Below are positions 45,553 through 53,560 of a DNA stretch of 64,000 nucleotides, one piece after another. The notes beneath the pieces were generated by a model. That model searched no databases. It saw nothing but the letters and a program-made list of their open reading frames with translations, and had not been told where the DNA came from. Location of the stretch: NCBI RefSeq assembly GCF_009811415.1, contig NZ_BLIG01000008.1, positions 112,196 through 176,195 of the forward strand. The letters are read 5' to 3'. The DNA is from Alteromonas sp. KUL106 (lineage in GTDB: Bacteria > Pseudomonadota > Gammaproteobacteria > Enterobacterales > Alteromonadaceae). The first letter of the stretch is position 1, and each line of letters begins with the position of its first letter. The translations under genes were made by a program, and so were the position numbers.

Positions 45553-46737
45553 ATGAAAGTTACCAAAGTAGAAATATTTGATATTGAATGCCCTAAGCGC
45601 CCTCAGTGGAACCCTGTTTTTGTGCGTGTCTATACCGATGAGGGCATCACAGGGGTGGGAGAAGCCGGTCTCGCATACGACTGGGGTCATAGCGCCGCCG
45701 CTCACATGATTAAAGAAATTGCTGAAGCTATGCTAATTGGCTTTAATCCTTTCCATACCGAGCTACTCTGGTCGAGAATGTTACGCGAAGGCTTCTGGGG
45801 TCTTGGCGGCGGCCCAGTTATCTATGCGGCAATGAGCGCTATCGACACAGCGCTTTGGGACATTAAGGGCAAAGCACTTGGTCTGCCAGTTTACGAGTTA
45901 CTCGGCGGTAAAACCAATGGCAAACTTCGCAGCTATGCCAGTCAGCTTCAGTTTGACTGGGATAAAGAAGTCACTAAGCTTAATGACCCAGCTGATTATG
46001 CCCGAGCAACCGAAAAAGCCCTTAAAGATGGTTATGACGCGGTAAAAGTTGATCCCATCGTTTATGACAAAGACGGGAATACCCACTTTGACAGAACCAA
46101 GCTATTTACTAAACCAGAGCTGAAACTTTTCAAAGCCCGCCTTCAGGCCATTAGAGACACGATGGGTGAAGATGGTGATATTATCTTTGAATGCCATAGC
46201 TTATTAGGGGCATCCACTGCTATTCAACTCGGTGATATTGTGGAAGAAATCGGCTGTTTATATTATGAAGAACCGGTAAATTATCTCAATTCAAAATTGC
46301 ACGACAAGGTCGCTAAAAACGTAAATGTGCCCATTGCTGGCGGCGAGCGTTTGTATCACCGTTGGGATGTTCGCCCCTACCTTGAAGACCAATCGATTGA
46401 TGTGCTTCAACCTGACGTGGGTCTTTGTGGTGGCTTCACGGAAGCGAAAAAGGTGTGTGACTATGCTGACATTTACGATGTACGCATTCAGGCTCACGTT
46501 TGCGGCGGCCCAGTTGCTACAGCGGCAAGCCTACATTTAGAAACGGCCATTCCAAACTTCTTGATTCACGAACATCATACGTACGCAATTAAAGACTGGA
46601 ACCGTGAACTTTGTATTCAAGACCCTCAGCCTGTAAACGGCTTTATTGAAGCGCCTGACACGCCGGGAATTGGTATTGATCTAAACGATGAAGTGGTTTA
46701 TCGCTCGCCGCACATGACGGTGACTGCACTTAAATAA
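45553..46737 (+). CDS. Enolase-superfamily (mandelate racemase/muconate lactonizing) sugar-acid dehydratase
   Basis: I chose the ATG at 45553 (MKVTKVEIFDIECP), giving 394 residues. The capping domain comes first, then the barrel. Putative metal ligands are Glu in IIFECHSLLG, Glu in YYEEPVN and Glu in IAGGERLYHRWD. A His two residues after the first ligand and His in RIQAHVCGGPVATAASLH match the His pair of the D-galactonate dehydratase subgroup. The KxK motif of mandelate racemase is replaced (AVKVDP). The likely reaction is dehydration of an aldonate to a 2-keto-3-deoxy acid. It lies 121 nt after the aldolase gene. Confidence 0.87.
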   Translation: MKVTKVEIFDIECPKRPQWNPVFVRVYTDEGITGVGEAGLAYDWGHSAAAHMIKEIAEAMLIGFNPFHTELLWSRMLREGFWGLGGGPVIYAAMSAIDTALWDIKGKALGLPVYELLGGKTNGKLRSYASQLQFDWDKEVTKLNDPADYARATEKALKDGYDAVKVDPIVYDKDGNTHFDRTKLFTKPELKLFKARLQAIRDTMGEDGDIIFECHSLLGASTAIQLGDIVEEIGCLYYEEPVNYLNSKLHDKVAKNVNVPIAGGERLYHRWDVRPYLEDQSIDVLQPDVGLCGGFTEAKKVCDYADIYDVRIQAHVCGGPVATAASLHLETAIPNFLIHEHHTYAIKDWNRELCIQDPQPVNGFIEAPDTPGIGIDLNDEVVYRSPHMTVTALK

Positions 46738-46750
46738 TGTAGAAGCTTAA

Positions 46751-46776
46751 CGGGTTTATTGTAAGACAATAAACCC
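46751..46776. terminator. Hairpin between convergent dehydratase and amidohydrolase genes
   Basis: A perfect 12-bp stem CGGGTTTATTGT/ACAATAAACCCG with loop AAG lies 13 nt after the dehydratase stop. No T-run follows directly, but the location between convergent genes suits a terminator. Confidence 0.65.
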
Positions 46777-46809
46777 GAGGCGAGCTCCGCGCCCTATTCC
46801 ACGCTCGCT

Positions 46810-47685
46810 TTATGCGATGTCGTACCATCGCTTAGCATTGACAGACAGCAGCGCCGCTTTTTGAGTTTCAGAAAGCGACGTTGTCATAGCAACGAACCCC
46901 CGCCAGAGCACAGCATACGGCATTCGCCACTTGCACAGTGGGAAGTTGCTGGCAAACATCATTCGATCGGCGCCAACGGTGTGCAATAAGCGTTCAAAAA
47001 TAGCAGACGCACGCTGCCACTGCCAACAGCGTTCTTGCATCTCTAAACCCGAAAACTTAAACGCAACTTGCTCTGTTTCACTCAGATAACGGATATTCTG
47101 CTGCCATGTTTTAAACCCAAGGCTATTTGCATCCATCGGCGCTATTGCGGCATGATTGATCGCCACTTTTAACGAAGGCGTTTGTTCTAACACGTTAAGC
47201 AGCGCGCGAACGGCATTGCTATCTGCAAGGTTCAACTGCGCATCAAAAGAAAAGTCTTGCGACGCCATATGACGAAGCCCCCATTTAACCTTAGGGGTAC
47301 GTAAAAGCGCTTCAGCTTCGTCATCTAATATATGACGAAGCCCACGTACTGAGTTGTACTTATTTAGCTTATCGATATGACTGCCGACTTTATTTCCCGT
47401 TAAATCGATGCACCCAACCGAACGAAATGGCAGCGTACAATGTCGCTCCAAGAAAGCGATTTCACGCCACGGCCTTTCGTTATCGTAACCCGCTTCAATG
47501 TGAACAAAACCTTCTAGTTGTCCTAATGAAGCGCAGTAGAGCGTGTGCTCTGTGGTGTGTTTTGCAATCGCTTTTTTGTCCGGCCAAAAAGGGGCATTGG
47601 CAGGTTTTAGCCAATTGTAGTCACCTTCATCTAAGGCAAAAAAGTGTATATGAGGGTCTATCCAAGAGACTGAATGCTCGCTCAT
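46810..47685 (-). CDS. Amidohydrolase-family sugar lactonase-like protein
   Basis: I chose the ATG at 47685 (MSEHSVSWIDPHIHFFALDEGDYNWLKP), giving 291 residues. WIDPHIHFF carries the His-x-His of the amidohydrolase-2 family, and DYNWLKPANAPFWPD resembles L-fuconolactonases and 2-pyrone-4,6-dicarboxylate lactonases. FVHIEAGYD, LKVAINHAAI and RMMFASNFPLCKW give further ligand positions. The predicted role is lactone hydrolysis to the aldonate used by the dehydratase. It lies 85 nt downstream of the SDR gene, on the same strand. Confidence 0.85.
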   Translation of the reverse strand: MSEHSVSWIDPHIHFFALDEGDYNWLKPANAPFWPDKKAIAKHTTEHTLYCASLGQLEGFVHIEAGYDNERPWREIAFLERHCTLPFRSVGCIDLTGNKVGSHIDKLNKYNSVRGLRHILDDEAEALLRTPKVKWGLRHMASQDFSFDAQLNLADSNAVRALLNVLEQTPSLKVAINHAAIAPMDANSLGFKTWQQNIRYLSETEQVAFKFSGLEMQERCWQWQRASAIFERLLHTVGADRMMFASNFPLCKWRMPYAVLWRGFVAMTTSLSETQKAALLSVNAKRWYDIA

Positions 47686-47770
47686 TTTTTTATCAAACCT
47701 TATTTTATGCGATTGCTGATAGCCCATTCAGCGTGACTTTTTTATTGAGCCCTTTCTATATGCGCTCTTT

Positions 47771-48577
47771 CTACTGTGTTGTATAGCCCCCATCCACCGC
47801 ATACAGGCTGCCCGTGATGAACGACGCTTTGCTGCTGCATAGAAAATAAGTCAGTTCGGCTACGTCTTCTGGCTGGCCCAAGCGGCCAATAGGTTGCGCG
47901 GCGGCTTCTTCTGCGACGACCTCGTCCTTATTAGCGCCAGAGCGCGCGACATAATTGTCGATAGCGTTGTGGAAAAGTGGCGTTTCAATGGTACCAGGGC
48001 ACACAGCGTTTACACGAATATTGTAACTCGCGTAATCAAGTGCAGTGGTTTTAGCCACAGATGCTAGCGCGCCTTTACTCAGACCATACGCGAAAGAGTT
48101 TCGTTTACCCACAAAAGACTGATCTGACCCCATCACAACAATAGCACCACTGCCTTGTGCTTTCATGGTAGGCAAACAAGATTTTATGGCACCGTATGCC
48201 CCTTTAATATTGAGGTTAATGACTTTATCAAGCAACACTTCGTCAGTCTCTTCAATGGTGGCTGAAACATGTATTCCTGCGTTACAAACCAGCGCATCGA
48301 TACGGCCATACATAGCAAGCACTTCGCGAATTGATAATTCAATATTACTGACTACACTGACATCACAAGGCTTCCAAAGGGAATTTAATAATGGTTGCTC
48401 GAAGTCTCTGATGTCTAAATTAACTACGTCGTAGCCGTTTTGACTAAACACTTTGCACACCGCATAGCCAATGCCAAGACTGCCCCCAGTGACGATACAC
48501 ACCGGACGTTTTTCACGCTCACCTGTTTTTTTAGCGCCGTGAGTTGGTTGAGAACTATCCAAATCTTCTAATGCCAT
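47771..48577 (-). CDS. SDR-family oxidoreductase (sugar dehydrogenase candidate)
   Basis: I chose the ATG at 48577 (MALEDLDSSQPTHG), giving 268 residues; the longer frame begins inside a perfect 17-bp inverted repeat and adds a non-homologous hydrophobic stretch. The NAD(P) motif is TGGSLGIGYAV. Next come CNAGIHV, catalytic Ser in VVMGSDQSF, and Tyr/Lys in YGLSKGAL. PIGRLGQPEDVAELTYFLCSSKASFITGSLYAVDGG is the standard C-terminal region. Given the neighbours it probably oxidises a sugar to the lactone hydrolysed by the amidohydrolase. The exact sugar is not readable. Confidence 0.87.
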   Translation of the reverse strand: MALEDLDSSQPTHGAKKTGEREKRPVCIVTGGSLGIGYAVCKVFSQNGYDVVNLDIRDFEQPLLNSLWKPCDVSVVSNIELSIREVLAMYGRIDALVCNAGIHVSATIEETDEVLLDKVINLNIKGAYGAIKSCLPTMKAQGSGAIVVMGSDQSFVGKRNSFAYGLSKGALASVAKTTALDYASYNIRVNAVCPGTIETPLFHNAIDNYVARSGANKDEVVAEEAAAQPIGRLGQPEDVAELTYFLCSSKASFITGSLYAVDGGYTTQ

Positions 48578-48675
48578 ATTGTTGCGAACCACATTTAATC
48601 TTGCTTTGATTTCTATGACGTCAAGCATGCCAGTGAGCACAAGAAAAGCAAGTAAACTGAACCATCTTGATTCGT

Positions 48676-48712
48676 GATTGTGTATTGCTTTTACCAAAAG
48701 CAATACACAATC
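48676..48712. repeat. Perfect 17-bp inverted repeat between SDR and acyl-CoA dehydrogenase genes
   Basis: The arms are GATTGTGTATTGCTTTT and AAAAGCAATACACAATC, separated by ACC. The repeat lies about 100 bp from the SDR start and 124 bp from the divergent acyl-CoA dehydrogenase start. No T-run follows the stem in either direction, so it does not look like a simple terminator. A large operator or an RNA-level element is possible. Confidence 0.75.
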
Positions 48713-48835
48713 GCCTAAAGCGCATGTTTATCACTCAAATTTATTATTAACTTTCCTTTATCGGGCTATTACGACTAGGCTTTTTGTGACTATAATAGGC
48801 AAAATTAAAACACCTGTTTGAAAAAGGAGTCATCC

Positions 48836-50596
48836 ATGCCTCTGTACCATGCCCCTACAACTGATTTTCAGTTTTTACTCAAAGACTGGCTTGGACTCGA
48901 TGCTCATTACGAAAAGCTTGGGATCAGCGACTTTGATTGCGAACTCGCCAACGAAATTATCGCTCAAGGTGCTAAGTTTGCATTAGACGTTGTTGCTCCT
49001 CTTAACCGCGAAGGCGACGAAGAGGGTTGTAAATTAGAAAACGGCAAAGTGACAACCCCTAAAGGCTTTGCTGATGCCTACCAAGAGTATGTCGCTAATG
49101 GCTGGAACGCTATGTTGGGTTCTGCGGAATACGATGGTCAAGACCTACCTTACACCATGGCTGTGCCGGTGCACGAAATGCTTAATGCGGCAAACTTAAG
49201 CTGGCGTTTAACGACCATGCTTACGGAGAGTGCAACCCTTGCAGTAACCAAGCACGCCAGTAAAGACCTGAAAGATATCTATCTTGCTAAGCTTATCAGC
49301 GGAGAGTGGACAGGCACGATGAACCTGACTGAACCACACGCTGGAACAGACTTAAGTTTGCTTAGCACAAAAGCCGAGCCACAAAGCGACGGCAGCTATA
49401 AAGTCACTGGCAACAAGATATTTATTACCGCAGGCGATCACGATTGGAGTTCGAACGTTATTCACCTTGTGCTAGCGCGCTTACCTGACGCTCCAAAAGG
49501 TGTAAAAGGAATTAGTTTGTTCTTGGTACCTAAGTTTTTACCTGATGCAAACCATGAACCTGGTGAAGCAAACAGCCTGTCTGTGGGAAGCATTGAGCAT
49601 AAAATGGGGATCAAGGCGAGCCCAACGTGCGTGATGAATTTCGATGGTGCGACTGGCTATCTAGTCGGCGAAGAGAACCAGGGCTTAGCTTGCATGTTTA
49701 CGATGATGAATGATGCACGCTTCCAAGTGGGTTTACAAGGTTTAGGCGCCGCAGAGGCCTCCTATCAAGGTGCCCTGACTTATGCCCGTGAGCGCGTTCA
49801 GTCTCGCGCGCCGCAAGGCATTCAAAACCCAGAAGGAAAAGCCGACCCTATCGTATTCCAGCCCGATGTCGCACGCATGCTACTCACTCAGAAATCATTG
49901 ATTGAAGGCTGCCGCGCCTTGTCACTTTTCTACGCCAAATTTATGGACGTTGAAAAACACGCCGAAGGCCAAGAAAAAGAAGACGCTGAAAAAATACTTC
50001 AGTTCCTAACGCCAATTTGTAAAGCGTTTATGACTGACATGGGACTTGAAACCACAAGCCTTGGCGTTCAGGTGTTCGGTGGCCATGGTTTCATTCGCGA
50101 ATGGGGCATGGAGCAGTTAATGCGCGATGTACGTATTGCTATGCTGTACGAAGGCACTAACGGCATTCAGGCTCTAGATCTTATAGGACGTAAACTGACC
50201 CGTGATGGCGGCCAAATGATGGAAGCAACCTATCAAGCATTTAATGCCTTGGTAGACGACATCCAAGACAGTGAATCAAAACAGTTAGCTCAGGGAATTT
50301 TAGATGACTGGCGCGCCTCTTCGGCTGATTGCCTAGGTATGGATGCAACCACTGCGGCGTCTGCAGCCTGTGATTATCTTGCTTACAGCGCATACTCACT
50401 CATTGGGGTGCTTTGGTACAGCATGGCCGATAAAGCACAGCAGTGCGAAAACGCCGTGCTTGCAGCATCGAAAATGAAAACACGGGACTTCTACATGGAA
50501 CGCATACTTGTTCGTCGCGATGCACACAAAGCCGCATATAAGGCAGGTCCAGAAAGCACCCTTGCCATTTCTGGCAATGAGTTCGACTATCTGTAA
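48836..50596 (+). CDS. Acyl-CoA dehydrogenase with C-terminal extension (DmdC-like)
   Basis: I chose the ATG at 48836 (MPLYHAPTTDFQFLLKDWLG) with AAAAAGGAG 6 nt upstream, giving 586 residues. This is the long acyl-CoA dehydrogenase form with an extra C-terminal domain. FAD and substrate motifs include NLTEPHAGTDLS, KVTGNKIFITAGDHDW and the catalytic Glu in MLYEGTNGIQALDLIGRK. The subgroup includes DmdC, the methylmercaptopropionyl-CoA dehydrogenase of DMSP breakdown, and general fatty acyl-CoA dehydrogenases; sequence reading alone cannot separate them. It is monocistronic, ending at the terminator 50646-50677. Confidence 0.9.
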   Translation: MPLYHAPTTDFQFLLKDWLGLDAHYEKLGISDFDCELANEIIAQGAKFALDVVAPLNREGDEEGCKLENGKVTTPKGFADAYQEYVANGWNAMLGSAEYDGQDLPYTMAVPVHEMLNAANLSWRLTTMLTESATLAVTKHASKDLKDIYLAKLISGEWTGTMNLTEPHAGTDLSLLSTKAEPQSDGSYKVTGNKIFITAGDHDWSSNVIHLVLARLPDAPKGVKGISLFLVPKFLPDANHEPGEANSLSVGSIEHKMGIKASPTCVMNFDGATGYLVGEENQGLACMFTMMNDARFQVGLQGLGAAEASYQGALTYARERVQSRAPQGIQNPEGKADPIVFQPDVARMLLTQKSLIEGCRALSLFYAKFMDVEKHAEGQEKEDAEKILQFLTPICKAFMTDMGLETTSLGVQVFGGHGFIREWGMEQLMRDVRIAMLYEGTNGIQALDLIGRKLTRDGGQMMEATYQAFNALVDDIQDSESKQLAQGILDDWRASSADCLGMDATTAASAACDYLAYSAYSLIGVLWYSMADKAQQCENAVLAASKMKTRDFYMERILVRRDAHKAAYKAGPESTLAISGNEFDYL

Positions 50597-50645
50597 AACG
50601 ATGCGGTAACGGATTTTTGGCCCACAGTGGATAGGCCTCACAAAC

Positions 50646-50677
50646 AAAAAAGGTCACATTTTGAATGTGACCTTTTT
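50646..50677 (+). terminator. Terminator between acyl-CoA dehydrogenase and DUF3016 genes
   Basis: The stem AAAAAGGTCACATT/AATGTGACCTTTTT with loop TTG is flanked by A- and T-runs, so it works for both convergent genes. Confidence 0.9.
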
Positions 50678-50710
50678 ATTTTAAGACTGTGCATCTTTGT
50701 TTCATTTATA

Positions 50711-51253
50711 TCATTGCGTAGCGGCGACTTCGGTAGTGAAAGTCTCTGAAAACCATTCGTCTAGCATCGCCTTTTCATACGTTAGCGCATCTGTGCGATT
50801 GCGACGAATATTCGACTCCATGAAATCCATGTCTTTCAGTTTCACCTCTTCGCCGCTGACGACCACTTGGCCTTCTGCGTTTGAGAGCGTGAAGCTGAAC
50901 GTCATACGCGGGATATCAACTCGCTGTATGAGACGAACATCATTTCCAGCCCCTGCCCCAAAGCCAACAAACTGACTTGGCCACACTTGCCCAGCCAAGT
51001 CGACATTCGTTACGGTCATGGAGAGCACCTGCGATTCAGGCAACGCTTCTGCGAGTTTTACAATGTGCTTTTCTAGCTCTTCGAGTGTGCGCTCTCGAAA
51101 GCGTTTGCGTGACTCATTGGTGGGCCTAATATCACTGTAAGATTCTGGTTCTTCCCATGTGATGTTAACCTCTGCTGCTTGTGTGGGAGCTAAAACAGCA
51201 AGTAGTCCGACTGCGACGCAGCTCAAACAGGAAAAAGTACGTAGTTTATTCAC
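50711..51253 (-). CDS. DUF3016 domain-containing exported protein
   Basis: This 180-residue protein has a signal peptide (…VGLLAVLAPTQAAE). The mature domain begins VNITWEEPESYSDIRPTNESRKRFRERT, characteristic of DUF3016, and ends with DEWFSETFTTEVAATQ. The family is common in Alteromonadales and Shewanellaceae, with no known function. It has its own SD (AGGAG). No functional link to its neighbours is visible. Confidence 0.85.
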   Translation of the reverse strand: MNKLRTFSCLSCVAVGLLAVLAPTQAAEVNITWEEPESYSDIRPTNESRKRFRERTLEELEKHIVKLAEALPESQVLSMTVTNVDLAGQVWPSQFVGFGAGAGNDVRLIQRVDIPRMTFSFTLSNAEGQVVVSGEEVKLKDMDFMESNIRRNRTDALTYEKAMLDEWFSETFTTEVAATQ

Positions 51254-51353
51254 TTTTGTGCTCCTAAAGTCAGTCTTTAAAACCGTAATTTAGCAAGCTT
51301 AACGAAATAGTTTAGTCATTAACGATTCGAGCGGACTCATGTGCTTGCAAAGA

Positions 51354-51725
51354 CTAGTCTCGTTCTGCGACCTGCATAACTGGCGACTGTTTGATGATTA
51401 GGCAAAGTTGAGCGCGTTTAGTTCCCGCAAAATTAGGGTTGATGTCATCTTTTTCACAGTAGTCACTGTAAAACCGTTTAACGCTTGCTGTATCAGCGGT
51501 TATTTGCTGAATGTAACTTTGCTGATAAGGCTTGAGAGGGCTAAGTTGCTCGTCAATTTTTTCTCGTAGATTCGCCAACTCTTTACGCTCGGCAACGGTG
51601 GTAATAGAAATGAGCCAGTCAGATACTGTATTTTGGATATCTGCAAAAAGATACTGAACAAAAGGAGATCGCAAGACGATGACAAGAACAATGATCTCAG
51701 CGGCAATTATAAAGAACCTTAACAT
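51354..51725 (-). CDS. Hypothetical membrane-anchored protein
   Basis: This 123-residue protein has one N-terminal hydrophobic helix (~3-22) and a charged, mostly helical remainder with a possible coiled coil (~45-75). Two cysteines (DYCEKDD and QLCLIIK) lie in the C-terminal part. I do not recognise a family. It follows the same strand as the DUF3016 gene, 100 nt away, and codon use looks like its neighbours, so I believe it is real. Confidence 0.6.
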   Translation of the reverse strand: MLRFFIIAAEIIVLVIVLRSPFVQYLFADIQNTVSDWLISITTVAERKELANLREKIDEQLSPLKPYQQSYIQQITADTASVKRFYSDYCEKDDINPNFAGTKRAQLCLIIKQSPVMQVAERD

Positions 51726-51995
51726 GACTTCTCAGCTAACTTCGATGAACGTTTACGACAAATAGCGCCGACTTTCTGTAAGATATTATCAACTTCTATT
51801 TTAATAAGCCCCACTGTACACGATACGCTCAGTCATTGACCATATCAATGTTGAAGATATTAGTGTGATAACCATTTAATTGTAAATACTGAGAACTATA
51901 CTCAAGTATGCTATGCGACAAAAAACACGCAGTATCATAGTGTGTATTTACCAGTCCGCATAAAACACAGAGATATTGCACCCCGCCAAATTAAT

Positions 51996-52031
51996 TTTCT
52001 GAAGTTTCAGTATTGACTGAAACCTCAGAAA
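51996..52031. repeat. 16-bp inverted repeat upstream of ccoG
   Basis: The arms TTTCTGAAGTTTCAGT and ACTGAAACCTCAGAAA with a 4-nt loop (ATTG) contain a single mismatch. It lies 22 nt before the FNR-like box. It may be an operator or a hairpin in a leader RNA. Confidence 0.65.
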
Positions 52032-52052
52032 GATACACCATACGTCGTATTG

Positions 52053-52066
52053 TTGATCTATATTAA
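52053..52066. promoter_or_regulatory. FNR-like site upstream of ccoG
   Basis: TTGATCTATATTAA matches the FNR/EtrA consensus TTGAT-N4-ATCAA except for one base in the right half. It lies 64 bp before the ccoG start. Oxygen-responsive control of cbb3-oxidase accessory genes is well known, which makes the site credible. Confidence 0.5.
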
Positions 52067-52129
52067 AGATGATGGTGTGAACGCAGTTATACTGCGCAGG
52101 CAGTTCGCTACATCATATAAGGTTAAGCT

Positions 52130-53560
52130 ATGAATGAACAAATACCGGTAAAGACCGTTACGCCGGTAAAGGTACATAAACCCAAAGGGGGCACTGAAGG
52201 CAAACGCTACGACTCCCGTAGTCGCATCTATGTACGTGCAGTGCAAGGCCCGCTTGAGACGTTCAGACGATTCTTCGGACTCTTCTTTTTAGCCCTGTTC
52301 GCCGTAATTCCGTGGATTCAGTACAACGATCATCAAGCGGTTCTGCTCGATATTGGTGAACAGCGGTTTACCATTTTCTCGCTTACCTTGTGGCCTCAAG
52401 ATCTCACGCTTTTGGCTTACATATTCATTGTTTCTGCCTTCGCCCTTTTCTTTGTGACAACTTTCGCTGGACGAGTTTGGTGTGGTTTTATGTGCCCTCA
52501 AACAACGTGGGTTTATATCTACACTTGGTTTGAAGAAAAGTTTGAGGGGCCCCGTAACAAGCGCATTGCCCTTGATGCACGTAAAATGGACATGGATAAG
52601 TTTTTACGAAAAACCGCCAAGCATACCGCATGGGTATTGGTCGCGCTTTTAACAGCGTTGACCTTCGTGGGCTACTTTACTCCAATTGGTGCGCTTTTTA
52701 TTGACTTCGCAACATTTAACACCAGCTTCTGGGCTGGTTTTTCCGTTATCTTTTTCGCAGTGTGTACATATGGAAACGCAGGGTACATGAGGGAAATTAT
52801 GTGTACACATATTTGCCCTTACGCACGTTTTCAATCTGCTATGTTCGATAAAGACACCTTCACGGTTTCTTACAATGCGAAGCGAGGGGAGCGTCGCGGC
52901 CCTCGTCCACGTAAACTTAGTCACGAGCAGGTCCAGGAAAAAGGTTTGGGCGATTGTATTGACTGCAACTTGTGCGTCCAGGTGTGTCCAACCGGCATTG
53001 ATATTCGCAATGGCCTACAATATGAGTGTATTAACTGTGGCGCATGCGTTGATGCCTGTAACGGCGTTATGGATAAAATGGGGTATCCTAAGGGGCTTAT
53101 CAGTTTCACTTCTGAAGAAGAACTGGCGGGGGGGAAGACCCACATCATTCGTCCAAAATTGATGGGGTATCTCGTGGTACTTCTGGTTATGACAGGGCTG
53201 CTCGTTGCCAACATCTGGACGCGAAGCCCCACTGAGGTCGACATTATTCGGGACAGAAACTCGCTGTATCGTGAGACTAATGAAGGCCTTATAGAAAATG
53301 TATATACCATTAAGGTTTTGAATAAAACGCAGCAAACCCAAACCTATACGATTTCGGTAAAAGGGTTACCTGATTATGAATACATTGGCGAGCAAACGGT
53401 AACGGTTGTCGGAGGCGCGGTTTACAGCACGCCGATTTCAGTTGCAACAGACGCCTATAATCTGGAAGATACGGTTACCGATATTTTTATCAGTGTAACC
53501 ACCACAATTGATGGAGAAACGGTTACGGTTGATGAACCAACGAAGTTCCTTTATCAATGA
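52130..53560 (+). CDS. ccoG: Cytochrome c oxidase accessory protein CcoG (RdxA/FixG)
   Basis: This 476-residue protein has the CcoG form. Several membrane helices (~45-70, ~95-120, ~165-215, ~345-365) flank cysteine clusters. CGFMCPQTTWVY and CTHICPYARFQ come first, then a ferredoxin-type pair in CIDCNLCVQVCPTGIDIRNG and CINCGACVDACNGVMDK. The C-terminal FixG immunoglobulin-like domain lies at the periplasmic side. CcoG helps mature the copper centre of cbb3-type cytochrome oxidase. The ccoNOPQ genes are not in this window. It overlaps the srkA start by 4 nt. Confidence 0.95.
   Translation: MNEQIPVKTVTPVKVHKPKGGTEGKRYDSRSRIYVRAVQGPLETFRRFFGLFFLALFAVIPWIQYNDHQAVLLDIGEQRFTIFSLTLWPQDLTLLAYIFIVSAFALFFVTTFAGRVWCGFMCPQTTWVYIYTWFEEKFEGPRNKRIALDARKMDMDKFLRKTAKHTAWVLVALLTALTFVGYFTPIGALFIDFATFNTSFWAGFSVIFFAVCTYGNAGYMREIMCTHICPYARFQSAMFDKDTFTVSYNAKRGERRGPRPRKLSHEQVQEKGLGDCIDCNLCVQVCPTGIDIRNGLQYECINCGACVDACNGVMDKMGYPKGLISFTSEEELAGGKTHIIRPKLMGYLVVLLVMTGLLVANIWTRSPTEVDIIRDRNSLYRETNEGLIENVYTIKVLNKTQQTQTYTISVKGLPDYEYIGEQTVTVVGGAVYSTPISVATDAYNLEDTVTDIFISVTTTIDGETVTVDEPTKFLYQ

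Larger units (their letters stand above)
51726..52129. other. 404-bp intergenic region upstream of ccoG
   Basis: This AT-rich divergent promoter region contains a long inverted repeat (51996-52031) and an FNR-like box (52053-52066), both listed separately. No gene or other structured element is evident. Confidence 0.5.

Noticed and set aside
48578..48703. N-terminal extension of the SDR protein
   Set aside because: It starts inside the 17-bp inverted repeat and encodes a hydrophobic stretch not seen before the SDR nucleotide-binding motif.
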